The translations under genes and the position numbers were made by a program. Positions 8,040-17,412 of a DNA stretch of 64,000 bases are shown here, piece by piece (within the stretch, counting starts at the first letter, position 1; every line of letters begins with the position of its first letter). Below the pieces are notes generated by a model. It was given only the letters and a program-made list of their open reading frames with translations. It did no database searches and was not told the DNA's origin. This DNA is from Kurthia senegalensis (lineage in GTDB: Bacteria > Bacillota > Bacilli > Bacillales_A > Planococcaceae). Location of the stretch: the NCBI RefSeq assembly GCF_000285595.1, contig NZ_HE611068.1, positions 106,499 through 170,498 on the forward strand, in the 5' to 3' direction.

Positions 8040-10016
8040 TTACAATTGTTGTTCGAGCCATTGCACCATTTCTTCTAAACGAGCGATGCGTAAATGCGGT
8101 AGTCCGTTACGAGACAAGTCATGATTTGCTTTAGGGAAACGAACGAAACGCGCTTCTTTTTTATGTGATTTTAACGCGATGTACAATTGTTCTGCTTGTT
8201 CGATCGGACAACGATCATCTTCTTCACTATGCAAAATAAGCAACGGTGTTTGGACGTCCTTCGCATATTTTAAAGGTGAGTGCTTCCATAAACGTTCAAT
8301 ATCGTCGTAGTCTCCACCAATTTGCCAATTTGTGAAGTAATACCCAATATCCGATACGCCGTAGAAGCTAATCCAATTTGAAATAGAACGTTGCGTAATC
8401 GCTGTTTTGAAACGGTTCGTATGCCCGACAATCCAGTTCGTCATAAAGCCACCGTAGCTGCCCCCCATCACCGCAAGACGTGTAGAATCAATCCATTCAT
8501 TCTCTTCGATTGCAAAATCTACCGCATGCATCAAGTCTTGATAATCCCCGTTACCATAATCATTTTGACAGCTTGCAACGAACGTTTGGCTGTAGCCATG
8601 ACTACCACGTGGATTAACGAATAAAACGCCGTATCCTTGTGCTGCTAAAAGTTGCATTTCGTGAATAAACGTATTGCCATACATCATATGCGGACCCCCA
8701 TGAATCGTTAAAACAAGGGGATACTGTTGTCCTTCTTCATACGCTGTTGGTTTCATCAACCAGCCAAAAATCGTCGTACCATCAAACGAAGGGAAACTAA
8801 TTGGTTCCGGTTTCGATAACATCACTTCTTGTTGCCATGCATCGTTAAAATGCGTCAGTTGTTCTCTTTCACCTGTTGAAATGTTTAAATGATACAATTC
8901 ACCAACAGAAGTCGGACTGCTAATTGTCGCTAACGCATGAATCGCATCGTGTGCAATATCATAACCGTACACGTGTTCATCTTCAGGCGTCGCTGGATAA
9001 ATGGCTCCGTCAAGCGTTGCATAATAGAGACGTGTATCGCCCATCGTAGACAATTGGAAATAAAGGGCATGGTCGTCACACCAAACGACACCTGGTGCAA
9101 CTGCTCCTTGTTGTACGTCTGCCGTTTGATAATCGCCGACCGGTAAATCCATCATCGCTGTTAACGAGCTAAAATAATCTTCTGCCACATTGTAAATATA
9201 CACTTCGCTATGCGCTGCATTTTTAAATGGCTCTAATGGTGCTCCGACAAATGATACGTATGCATCGTCTAAAGAGAAAGCCACCTCTCCGAAATACCCT
9301 TCCATATCGACAATTAGTCGTTCTTCCTTCGTTTCGATATCGACTATATAAAGTGGCGCACGGAAATCAAAATCCGTATTTTCATGGCGATTGACTGAAT
9401 AGACGATTTTTTTACCGTCATGAGAAAGTGAACCAAATCGATAATCGAAAGCGTCCTCTGTATAGCGTGTCACACGTTTCGTTTCAATATGAATAAACCC
9501 AATTTGGCTATGACGATTTTCTCGTAATAACCCCATACCATTCATTTTATATTGCATTTTCTCGGTCGCAAACGGTTGTGGTTTTTTCGGATCTTGTTTC
9601 GTCGGTACATCTCCGAACGACTTGCCATCTTCTACGTTAGCACTAAACCAAATCGTTTCTTCATCTGGCGTCCATGCGTAATGTGTAAGTCCGAACATGA
9701 AGTTCGTCATACATTTCGCTTCCCCACCATTCGTCGGCAAAATATACAATTGATTTTTTTTCGTGCGACTCGCTAAAAAGCTCACGTACTTTCCGCTCGG
9801 AGACCATTGAATGTTTGAAATACGTTCATTCAAATGCGTCCACTGCGTCACTTCATTTGTTTCTAAATCAATATGATATAAATAACCGATGTAGCTATTA
9901 CTTGATGCCTCCATTTTCGTACGGATGAAAACCGCTTCTTTTCCATTCGGTGCAAGGACGGGACTCGTTACCGATTGTAGGCGGTATAAATCGTTTGTTT
10001 CTACAAAACGTGTCAT
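8040..10016 (-). CDS. S9 family prolyl oligopeptidase/acylaminoacyl-peptidase (YuxL-like)
   Basis: A cytosolic serine peptidase of 658 residues. The N-terminal two thirds form a WD40-like beta-propeller with repeated blade signatures (SPSGKYVSFLAS, SHDGKKIVYSVN). The C-terminal alpha/beta hydrolase domain holds the triad Ser520 in GGSYGG, Asp600 in HSEEDDRCP and His632 in KANHDLS. The start at 10016 (MTRFVETNDLY) has AAAGGGG 8 nt upstream; an in-frame start at 10046 has none. Family members cleave short peptides or N-acylated residues. Alone in its unit. Confidence 0.9.
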   Translation of the reverse strand: MTRFVETNDLYRLQSVTSPVLAPNGKEAVFIRTKMEASSNSYIGYLYHIDLETNEVTQWTHLNERISNIQWSPSGKYVSFLASRTKKNQLYILPTNGGEAKCMTNFMFGLTHYAWTPDEETIWFSANVEDGKSFGDVPTKQDPKKPQPFATEKMQYKMNGMGLLRENRHSQIGFIHIETKRVTRYTEDAFDYRFGSLSHDGKKIVYSVNRHENTDFDFRAPLYIVDIETKEERLIVDMEGYFGEVAFSLDDAYVSFVGAPLEPFKNAAHSEVYIYNVAEDYFSSLTAMMDLPVGDYQTADVQQGAVAPGVVWCDDHALYFQLSTMGDTRLYYATLDGAIYPATPEDEHVYGYDIAHDAIHALATISSPTSVGELYHLNISTGEREQLTHFNDAWQQEVMLSKPEPISFPSFDGTTIFGWLMKPTAYEEGQQYPLVLTIHGGPHMMYGNTFIHEMQLLAAQGYGVLFVNPRGSHGYSQTFVASCQNDYGNGDYQDLMHAVDFAIEENEWIDSTRLAVMGGSYGGFMTNWIVGHTNRFKTAITQRSISNWISFYGVSDIGYYFTNWQIGGDYDDIERLWKHSPLKYAKDVQTPLLILHSEEDDRCPIEQAEQLYIALKSHKKEARFVRFPKANHDLSRNGLPHLRIARLEEMVQWLEQQL

Positions 10017-10160
10017 TATTTTTCCCCTTTCAACATAGGTGTCCACACTTAGAAAGCATGGAACGCTTATTTATGTATTATTATTTCTCACAAATACTTA
10101 ATCATTATTCAATACCCTTTTTAAGGATATTCCACAGTTATTAATAAGTGCGACCATGGC

Positions 10161-10190
10161 TTGTTCATGCTATTCAGATAATTTTATGAT
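10161..10190 (+). promoter_or_regulatory. probable promoter of the amino-acid permease
   Basis: TTGTTC (10161-10166), 18-nt spacer, TATGAT (10185-10190), 44 nt before the permease start. Confidence 0.5.
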
Positions 10191-10233
10191 AACATTATTA
10201 ATGTAAAAACAAAGCATCGGAGGCGTTTTTTCA

Positions 10234-11601
10234 ATGACGCAAAAGAAACATAAGTTAAATCGTGGTTTAGAATCACGACATATCACTTTAATGTCACTCG
10301 GTGCTGCACTTGGGGTCGGACTATTCCTTGGCTCTGCAGGTGCAATTAAAATAGCTGGACCATCTATTTTAATTACATATGCACTAGGTGGCATGGTAAT
10401 CTTCTTTATTATGCGAGCACTAGGAGAACTCGCTACAGATCATCCAGTAGCTGGTTCTTTCAGTCGCTACGCACATGAACACATTGGACAATTAGCCGGT
10501 TTCTTAACCGGTTGGAACTACTGGTTCTTATGGATTGTCACATGTATGGCAGAAATTACAGCTGTCGGCATGTATATGCAATATTGGTTCCCAGATTCTC
10601 CAAAATGGTTGTGGGCACTTGGCGCACTTCTCATTATGACACTCGTCAACTTAATCGCCGCAAAAGCATTCGGCGAATTTGAATTTTGGTTTGCTTTAAT
10701 TAAAGTCACTGCAATCGTCCTTATGATTGTACTCGGTCTTGCAGTTATTTTATTCGGTTTCAGAAATGGTGGTCAACCGTTAGGGATTAGTAATTTATGG
10801 ACCCACGGAGGCTTCATGCCAAATGGCTTTAGCGGTGTTATCGCTGCACTACCAATCGTTATGTTCGCTTACTTAGGTGTCGAAATGATTGGTGTCACAG
10901 CTGGTGAAGCAAAAAATCCGAAAAAAGTTATTCCAAGAGCAATCAACACAGTAATTATTCGTATTTTAGTTTTTTATATTGGTGCATTAGGAATTATTAT
11001 GGCCATCTATCCTTGGAACCAAATTAGTCCTGATAACAGCCCATTCGTTCTTATGTTCGATAACGTTGGGATTCGTGCTGCGGCCGGTATTATTAACTTC
11101 GTCGTTTTAACTGCTGCATTATCTAGTTGTAACTCTGGTATTTTCAGTACAGGACGTATGCTTCTAACATTAAGTGAACAAAAACAAGCACCTGTATTTT
11201 TCAAAAAAATTAGTAAATCAGGTGTCCCATTCAATGCTATTATTTTCTCATCGATTATTTTACTCGTTGGCGTAGCATTAAATTATTTCTTTGAAGGATC
11301 TAGTGTGTTTACATACATTACGAGCGTTTCTACATTCGGCGCTGTCTTCACTTGGATTATTATTTTGATCACACAATTAAAATTCCGTAAAAAATTACAA
11401 TCAGGCGAGAAAGAAAAATTAACATTCCCTATGTTATGGTACCCTGCTAGTTCATACATTTCGATTGCGTTCTTACTGTTCGTCGTCGTCTTAATGGCTT
11501 TCAACTCCAGCACACGGATTGCTTTAATTGTCGGACCTATTTGGTTCATTCTTTTATTAGCCGCTTACTTTGGTTACTATAAAAAAAGACTTTCAAACTA
11601 A
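10234..11601 (+). CDS. amino-acid permease, APC superfamily (AAT family)
   Basis: A 455-residue transporter with 12 predicted membrane helices. The AAT-family start is clear: LNRGLESRHITLMSLGAALGVGLFLGSAGAI around residues 8-38 contains the unwound helix 1 glycines, and ALGELATDHPVAGSFSRYA and GVEMIGVTAGEAKNP are further signatures. Its amino-acid substrate cannot be assigned; alanine, proline, GABA and aromatic permeases share these motifs. CGGAGGCG precedes the ATG. It is transcribed alone between a promoter at 10161 and a strong terminator at 11655. Confidence 0.88.
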   Translation: MTQKKHKLNRGLESRHITLMSLGAALGVGLFLGSAGAIKIAGPSILITYALGGMVIFFIMRALGELATDHPVAGSFSRYAHEHIGQLAGFLTGWNYWFLWIVTCMAEITAVGMYMQYWFPDSPKWLWALGALLIMTLVNLIAAKAFGEFEFWFALIKVTAIVLMIVLGLAVILFGFRNGGQPLGISNLWTHGGFMPNGFSGVIAALPIVMFAYLGVEMIGVTAGEAKNPKKVIPRAINTVIIRILVFYIGALGIIMAIYPWNQISPDNSPFVLMFDNVGIRAAAGIINFVVLTAALSSCNSGIFSTGRMLLTLSEQKQAPVFFKKISKSGVPFNAIIFSSIILLVGVALNYFFEGSSVFTYITSVSTFGAVFTWIIILITQLKFRKKLQSGEKEKLTFPMLWYPASSYISIAFLLFVVVLMAFNSSTRIALIVGPIWFILLLAAYFGYYKKRLSN

Positions 11602-11654
11602 ATGAATATGAACGAGAATAGCAATTCGCTTTTCTTATATACGTTCGTATAAAG

Positions 11655-11690
11655 AGGAGGAAACGCCGTCCTAATGCGTTTCCTCCTTTT
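11655..11690 (+). terminator. terminator of the amino-acid permease
   Basis: GGAGGAAACGC (11656-11666) pairs perfectly with GCGTTTCCTCC (11676-11686), followed by TTTTT. Confidence 0.9.
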
Positions 11691-11723
11691 TCACATTATT
11701 TTTTTAAACATAAGGAGTATACT

Positions 11724-12014
11724 ATGCCACAAACGTTTACGCTATTTGAACCGATTTTTTATTTCATCGTCTTATTATCGCTCATCTTACTATTACTCAC
11801 GAGTATGCCTAAATTCCGCGCGCGTCTATATCCGACATTTATGAGCGTCGCAATCATCGTACTTATCATCTTTTTATTCATTACAGAAAGTTTAATCGTC
11901 GCTCAATTTGACTTAACTGGCGACGAAAAAACATTTACGATGGGCATCGTTGCCGTTACATTAAATGTCTTAACTGTTTACTTCGCTTTCCGCAAACCTC
12001 GGATGAAAAAATAA
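11724..12014 (+). CDS. small membrane protein of unknown function
   Basis: A 96-residue protein with three hydrophobic segments (about 8-27, 36-55, 68-88), short charged loops and a basic tail FRKPRMKK. AAGGAG stands 7 nt before the ATG, and a terminator follows, so it is very likely expressed. I do not recognise the family. It could be a small transporter accessory or envelope protein; nothing in the neighbourhood points to a role. Confidence 0.65.
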   Translation: MPQTFTLFEPIFYFIVLLSLILLLLTSMPKFRARLYPTFMSVAIIVLIIFLFITESLIVAQFDLTGDEKTFTMGIVAVTLNVLTVYFAFRKPRMKK

Positions 12015-12053
12015 AAGACATATGCGATGAAACGAATCTAAAATCTAAAAGAG

Positions 12054-12107
12054 CATCAAAAAAGACACTTCCAAAAGTACACAATCTTTGGAAGTGTTTT
12101 TTTGATG
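12054..12107. terminator. bidirectional terminator, member of a repeated hairpin family
   Basis: CATCAAAAAA...CACTTCCAAA pairs with TTTGGAAGTG...TTTTTTGATG, giving T-runs on both strands. A close relative with the same outer CATCAAAAAAA arm is at 41561-41603, and a third with the CACTTTCAAA core at 35803-35843. Confidence 0.8.
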
Positions 12108-12259
12108 GACAAAATTGAAACATTTCATGCCACAGAAAAGCGTCCGGCAAATTCCGCTTAAAAGAAATGTCTTTTTTACCGTTTAGTTTAAAACAAAACA
12201 GCCTTTCATACGCCATCTATTGTTTAATATGAAAAAGCGTCACTCAAACCGAACAACCT

Positions 12260-13660
12260 CTACTTTAATTCATATTTTTTCATTTTCCCTGTACTATTTT
12301 TAGGAATCGTATCGCAAAAAATAATATGACGCGGACATTTATAACGAACGAGTTGTTTCGCACAATATTCATTTAGTAAAGGCACGGTCAATGTTTTATT
12401 TGCGACAACGTAAGCAACAACTTCTTCATCTAGCTGCTCACTTTTCCGTCCAATGACAGCCGCTTCGATAACAGACGGATGCGCATAAAGTACTTCTTCT
12501 ACTTCTTTCGGATATACGTTATAGCCTCCGACTAAAATGACATCTTTCTTCCGGTCAATGATTGTGACATAACCTTCTTCGTCTATTTTAGCTAAATCCC
12601 CCGTACGTAAATAATCGCCGGCAAAAGCTTCTCTCGTCGCCACTTCATTTTTGTAGTATCCTTGCATAACATTCGGTCCTTTAATACACAGTTCACCGAC
12701 ATGCCCCTTCAGTACTTCATTGCATCCTTCGTCGATAATTTTCGCCTCTACATTAGGAATCGTTGTCCCGACAGTCGTTACTTTCTCACGACCAATTGGA
12801 TTAAAGCAAACAACTGGCGATGCTTCTGACAATCCGTATCCTTCTGAAACGGCAATCCCCATATCGGTCATAAATTGGTCATGCACGGCTTTCGGTAACG
12901 GTGAACCACCTGAAATCGCCAGACGAATCGTTGCCCATTTTTTCATTGGAATACACGCTTGCAAAATATAGTTATACATAAGCGGCACACCTGCAAAAAT
13001 CGTCGCACGCTCTCGTTCAATTAACTCGCTCACTTTTGAAGGACTAAACTGTCGAATTAATAATAATGTCGCACCGACAAATAGAGGAGCATTCAAGACG
13101 ACCGTCAATGCAAAAACGTGGAACAGTGGTAGCGTAACGACAAAGCGATCTCGTTGTTCATACGTGAAAAAAGTCGCCACATCACGAGCATTCGAAAATA
13201 AATTTGCATGACTTAACATCGTGCCTTTCGGTTTTCCTGTCGTCCCAGACGTATATAAAATCATAGCAAGTGAATGCGTCGCTTCCACCTCACATGGAAT
13301 CGTACCGACTTCCGTCATACGCATAATTGGAACCGGCAATTTAAAATCCCCCTCTTCAACAATCGTTAGCGTCACATCCCCATCTTTCATTATGTACGCT
13401 AGTTCCTGTTCCGTATAAGCCGGATTCAATGGAACGGCGACTGCTCCAAGCGTCCAAATACTATACAATGCTTCAATCAAACCTGGACTATTTTCCATCG
13501 CAATTGCGACGTGGTCTCCTCGTTTGACACCTTTTAAACGCAGCGTCTCCGCCGTTAAACGAATACGATGCCGCAACATGCGATACGTCATCGTTCGGTG
13601 TTCAAATTGAATCGCAATTTGTTCATCTCGTTGTAATTGAAGTTGTGTCCATAAATTCAT
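12260..13660 (-). CDS. lcfB: long-chain acyl-CoA synthetase (ANL superfamily, YhfL/LcfB-like)
   Basis: The enzyme adenylates a fatty acid and transfers it to CoA. The 466-residue protein has the P-loop ILYTSGTTGKPKG near residue 130, the aromatic/GYGLSEASP motif, YLRTGDLAKIDEEG and the C-terminal catalytic lysine region KNSTGKMKKYEL. I choose ATG 13660 (MNLWTQLQLQ), preceded by GGGGGATGAG, over 13675, which has no ribosome binding site. It is somewhat shorter than B. subtilis YhfL (513), mainly in the N-terminal part. Its position next to lplA and yhfH matches the yhf region, except that the Bce module lies between. Confidence 0.8.
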   Translation of the reverse strand: MNLWTQLQLQRDEQIAIQFEHRTMTYRMLRHRIRLTAETLRLKGVKRGDHVAIAMENSPGLIEALYSIWTLGAVAVPLNPAYTEQELAYIMKDGDVTLTIVEEGDFKLPVPIMRMTEVGTIPCEVEATHSLAMILYTSGTTGKPKGTMLSHANLFSNARDVATFFTYEQRDRFVVTLPLFHVFALTVVLNAPLFVGATLLLIRQFSPSKVSELIERERATIFAGVPLMYNYILQACIPMKKWATIRLAISGGSPLPKAVHDQFMTDMGIAVSEGYGLSEASPVVCFNPIGREKVTTVGTTIPNVEAKIIDEGCNEVLKGHVGELCIKGPNVMQGYYKNEVATREAFAGDYLRTGDLAKIDEEGYVTIIDRKKDVILVGGYNVYPKEVEEVLYAHPSVIEAAVIGRKSEQLDEEVVAYVVANKTLTVPLLNEYCAKQLVRYKCPRHIIFCDTIPKNSTGKMKKYELK

Positions 13661-13682
13661 TTGCTCATCCCCCATAATTTAT

Positions 13683-13725
13683 GTCATAAAAAAAGAACCG
13701 TTGAAAGCGAGGCGCTTCCAACTAG
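13683..13725 (-). terminator. terminator of the Bce module
   Basis: GTTGGAAGCG pairs with CGCTTTCAAC (one wobble), then GGTTC and TTTTTTT on the minus strand, directly after the permease stop. Confidence 0.75.
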
Positions 13726-13728
13726 TCC

Positions 13729-15660
13729 TTATCTTAAATGGGCTAAATAGCGCCAACGTATTAAATAAAAATAAAGCAATTGCACCGTCGTCAAAATACC
13801 AAGCATAATGACAATCGTTTTGAAAATCGAAATGTCCGCTACGCCGTACCAAAATACTTGCAGTCCGATAAAGGCAAAGCAACTATTCAATACCGCAACA
13901 CCCCACGGCAAGAAAAATTGTGGAATGAGCTGGCGATTAACGAGTTGACGAATTTCTCGATCCGTCACGCCCATTTGACGCAACGTCGTATATTGTTGTT
14001 GTTCCCTCGGCAACGTCGCATACAATTTGAAGTAAATAAAACTCCCCGCAGCTAAGAAAAAAACGGCGGATGCTAAAATACCAATGAATAAAATCAACGC
14101 AAACGTAGAGCGTAATATTTCATAATCAATTCCCGTGTTTTCATAGTAAAACGGTAGCTGACTTTCCATATTACTCGCATACGTATTCGTCATTAACTGG
14201 TCTAACTCTTTACCGATATATTGCGTTTCCGTCCAATTTCCGACATTAAAAGCATACACGCGATTCACATAATTAGATTCATAAGAACCCGGCACGTTAT
14301 AGATGATTTTTTTGAAATCGGCTGTGTTTAAAATAATAACATTCGTTCCGAGCTGTTCTGCTGAGAATATAGCCGTTTTGTACGCACCTCGTATCGTAAT
14401 CGGTACGTGATTTTCTTCTAAAACGGTTGCGATTTGCATATTTTTACGTTTCGCATAAGAGTCTTCTGAGTACGGTAAAAAAATCGCTTCGCCTTTGCCT
14501 AGCTGAACGGTAGGAAGTTTAAGCGTACGCACCATTTGATTAAATTGCTGTTCATCGATAATTTCGATTTTTTGACTACTATTAGCAGACGTTTGTGTTC
14601 GAATATCAAGTGCAGTCAATTGATAAGACAAATTCGCTTCTTGCAACTCTCTCGTCAATTGGTCAATGTGCGCATCTTCATACGAATTTTGGTATTTGCT
14701 CGTATAAATGATGCTCACTGGATTAATTTGATGATATTGATGCGTAAATGTAGACATCGAACTGAGCGTCCCAATTGCCATAAAAGCAAGTGTCGAAACG
14801 AGCGACGAAATAAAAAACATTTTTGCATTTTCTTTGACCATCGTCGCATACTCCGACCATGAAATGAGACGATATTTCCGCCAATATAGCCACTTACTTT
14901 TACGTAGCCACATAATAATCATGACGACGGAATCTGTGAAAAATAAATACGTTCCAATCATCATGACAGGCGGCACGACAATGGCAAGCCACAACAAGTT
15001 CGATTTCTCGATATTCACCATCGTGAAATACGTACACGCTAAAATAAGTAAACCCGCTATACCACTTACTTTTGAATACGATTTCTTTTTCGGTGCCACA
15101 TCTGTCCCTCTTAATAAGTGGACGAGTTCTCCATCTTTAATCGTCCAAACGCTCAAATACGATACGACGATGAACAATGTTAAAAAAGTCGCAATCGTTA
15201 AAGCGAATGGCTTCCAAGAAAAATAAAGAGGTAACGCAGAAATTTGTAAAATTTCACGAATGACCATAAAGAAAAATTTCGAAAAAGCAAAGCCAAATAA
15301 AATACCGACAATAATGGAAGCGACGCCAATAATCGTCGTTTCAATACGGACGAGTTTATTCAACTGTTGCCTTTCCATTCCTAAATGAATTAAAATGCCG
15401 AATTCTTTTGAACGCGCTTCTAAAAAAGCACGCATCGAATAAAATAAAAAGAATAGCATGAACAACACGAGCACAATTTGTGCAAAATACATGCCGCGGA
15501 AGGCAATCTCAATCATAAATTCATTTTCTACTTTCGGATGATACATGAGCATCGAATAAATGAAAAATACCATAACCGAGCACACACTCGCCATGAAATA
15601 AGCCGCATAAATACGTTGATTCCGTATAACGTTACGATAAGCGAACTGACGAAAAGTCAC
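13729..15660 (-). CDS. BceB-type ABC transporter permease
   Basis: A 643-residue FtsX-type permease of the peptide-7-exporter group, which both detoxifies antimicrobial peptides and signals to the partner kinase. It has ten predicted membrane helices, with the hallmark large extracellular domain (about residues 310-510) between helices 7 and 8. The start GTG at 15660 (MTFRQFAYRN) sits 8 nt after AGGAGG; the ATG two codons earlier is only 2 nt from it. It overlaps the ATPase gene by about 29 nt, usual for this family. The peptide recognised cannot be predicted. Confidence 0.9.
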   Translation of the reverse strand: MTFRQFAYRNVIRNQRIYAAYFMASVCSVMVFFIYSMLMYHPKVENEFMIEIAFRGMYFAQIVLVLFMLFFLFYSMRAFLEARSKEFGILIHLGMERQQLNKLVRIETTIIGVASIIVGILFGFAFSKFFFMVIREILQISALPLYFSWKPFALTIATFLTLFIVVSYLSVWTIKDGELVHLLRGTDVAPKKKSYSKVSGIAGLLILACTYFTMVNIEKSNLLWLAIVVPPVMMIGTYLFFTDSVVMIIMWLRKSKWLYWRKYRLISWSEYATMVKENAKMFFISSLVSTLAFMAIGTLSSMSTFTHQYHQINPVSIIYTSKYQNSYEDAHIDQLTRELQEANLSYQLTALDIRTQTSANSSQKIEIIDEQQFNQMVRTLKLPTVQLGKGEAIFLPYSEDSYAKRKNMQIATVLEENHVPITIRGAYKTAIFSAEQLGTNVIILNTADFKKIIYNVPGSYESNYVNRVYAFNVGNWTETQYIGKELDQLMTNTYASNMESQLPFYYENTGIDYEILRSTFALILFIGILASAVFFLAAGSFIYFKLYATLPREQQQYTTLRQMGVTDREIRQLVNRQLIPQFFLPWGVAVLNSCFAFIGLQVFWYGVADISIFKTIVIMLGILTTVQLLYFYLIRWRYLAHLR

Positions 15661-16405
15661 CGACATGACCTCCTAAAAGGCTCAACACGTTCAAAATACG
15701 TTGGAAAAATGTTTGGCGTTGATCATCTCGGTAAATTTCATTGAAAAATTCACCATCTTTAATAAATAACACGCGGTCGCAATAACTTGCTGCAATCGGA
15801 TCATGCGTCACCATCACAATTGTCGTCTGGTCTCGTTTATTAATTTTACCGAGCAATTCCAAAACGTCTTTCGATGAATTAGAATCTAAATTCCCGGTCG
15901 GTTCATCTGCTAAAATAAGTGATGGCTTATGAATAAGCGCACGACCAATTGCCGTTTTTTGCGCTTGTCCTCCTGAAATTTCATTCGGTAACCGTTGTAA
16001 AATGGATTCTAAATCTAAATGCGCCGCGATTTCTGAAACGCGCTTTTGCATTTCCTCCACTTTCATCCCGTCTAACGTCAAAGGAAGTACTATATTTTCT
16101 TCAACGTTCAACGTTTGTAGTAAATTAAAATCTTGAAAAATAAAGCCTAGTTGTCGTCTACGAAAATAAGCCAACTCATTTTTACTCAAGTCTTGTGGAT
16201 TGACGCCATCGACTAAAACTTCCCCGGCAGTCGGGCGGTCCACTGTCGAAATCATATTTAACAGCGTCGTTTTCCCACTGCCAGACGGACCCATGATTGC
16301 CACAAATTCGCCTCTCTCCACTTCAAAATTCAGTTGATTGATTGCGCGATGTGTAACTTTTCCTTCATATACTTTCGTCACGTCATTAATTGATAAAATA
16401 GCCAT
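15632..16405 (-). CDS. BceA-type ABC transporter ATPase
   Basis: The 257-residue ATPase of the peptide-resistance transporter. Walker A is GPSGSGKTT (about 40-48), the Q-loop FIFQDFNLL, signature ISGGQAQK, and Walker B LILADEPTGNLD. The C-terminal tail FFQRILNVLSLLGG is typical of BceA proteins and overlaps the permease start. Two adjacent ATGs are possible; the second has AGGGGG at better spacing. Third gene of the R-S-A-B operon. Confidence 0.92.
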   Translation of the reverse strand: MAILSINDVTKVYEGKVTHRAINQLNFEVERGEFVAIMGPSGSGKTTLLNMISTVDRPTAGEVLVDGVNPQDLSKNELAYFRRRQLGFIFQDFNLLQTLNVEENIVLPLTLDGMKVEEMQKRVSEIAAHLDLESILQRLPNEISGGQAQKTAIGRALIHKPSLILADEPTGNLDSNSSKDVLELLGKINKRDQTTIVMVTHDPIAASYCDRVLFIKDGEFFNEIYRDDQRQTFFQRILNVLSLLGGHVGDFSSVRLS

Positions 16406-16416
16406 CATTTTGCCCC

Positions 16417-17409
16417 CTACTCTGACAAATTAAACGTCACACTAATCGTCGTGCCGACTCCTACAGTTGAAGCAATCGTTAAATCATGCCCTAGCTTATG
16501 ACAAATTTCATTCGCTAAAAACAAGCCCATTCCTGTAGATTCTCCTGACTTACGACCATTTTCTCCTGTAAAAAAGGCTTTCGTCACACGTTTCAAATCC
16601 GTCGGTGGAATGCCGATTCCTTCATCTCGTACGTGTAGCGTCACCGTATCTTTCGTAGAAACCGCTTCGATATACACTTTTTTATTATCTTCAAATGTAT
16701 ATTTCACCGCATTCGTCAAAAATTGCCCGATAATGAAGCTCATCCATTTCGCATCTGTTGCTACGTACAAATCATCAGAAAGCGTAACGTTTGGAAACAC
16801 GTGATTTTTAATGAACAGTCGTTTATGTTGATTGACGACTGTCGAAACGAGATGTTTCAACTCTACTTTCTCGATTTTCATATCTTCTTCAAACGTATCG
16901 AGTCTTGCATTCATCAATACCATCTCTAACCCGTGTTTCAGACGTTCTGTTTCTTCATGTACACCTTTCTTATCAAGCGGTGCATCATCTTGTAACATAA
17001 GCTCTAATACAGCGAGTGGCGTCTTCATTTGATGCACCCACTGATTCATAAATTGCAAATGTCGATTTTGCTTAGCGTACAACTCTTGCGCTTCCAATTG
17101 ATAAATACGATACAACTCATGTACGTACTCTTCCGTTTGCAAATGGTCAGGCGTCTTCGCTGTAGAACGGAGCGCATCTTCCATCGTATGTGGCATCGAG
17201 GTGATTTTTTTATAATATTGCTGACGCATCACATACCGAGCCACTAAAAAAGTAAGCGTTAAGACGAGCGAAATTAAGATTGAATAAATCGCTGTATTCA
17301 GATCTCGGAACCCATCTAGCCAATACAAAAGTAAAATAAAGACGACTAAAAATAATTCAAAAAATATAATCGAGGCATGTTCTTTTAGAAATAGCATGAA
17401 CGTCGTCAT
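16417..17409 (-). CDS. BceS-type intramembrane-sensing histidine kinase
   Basis: A 330-residue kinase with two closely spaced membrane helices at residues 14-30 and 40-58 and almost no extracellular loop, the design of kinases that take their signal from the BceAB transporter. The phosphoacceptor is His126 in VHQMKTPLAVLEL, and the ATPase domain holds NAVKY, DEGIGIPP and GMGLFLANEI. It begins 3 nt after the regulator gene stop and is followed 12 nt later by the ATPase gene. Confidence 0.92.
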   Translation of the reverse strand: MTTFMLFLKEHASIIFFELFLVVFILLLYWLDGFRDLNTAIYSILISLVLTLTFLVARYVMRQQYYKKITSMPHTMEDALRSTAKTPDHLQTEEYVHELYRIYQLEAQELYAKQNRHLQFMNQWVHQMKTPLAVLELMLQDDAPLDKKGVHEETERLKHGLEMVLMNARLDTFEEDMKIEKVELKHLVSTVVNQHKRLFIKNHVFPNVTLSDDLYVATDAKWMSFIIGQFLTNAVKYTFEDNKKVYIEAVSTKDTVTLHVRDEGIGIPPTDLKRVTKAFFTGENGRKSGESTGMGLFLANEICHKLGHDLTIASTVGVGTTISVTFNLSE

Positions 17410-17412
17410 TCA

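Noticed and set aside
11956-12216. 86-codon minus-strand frame after the small membrane protein
   Set aside because: It runs through the bidirectional terminator and overlaps a gene with a good ribosome binding site on the other strand.
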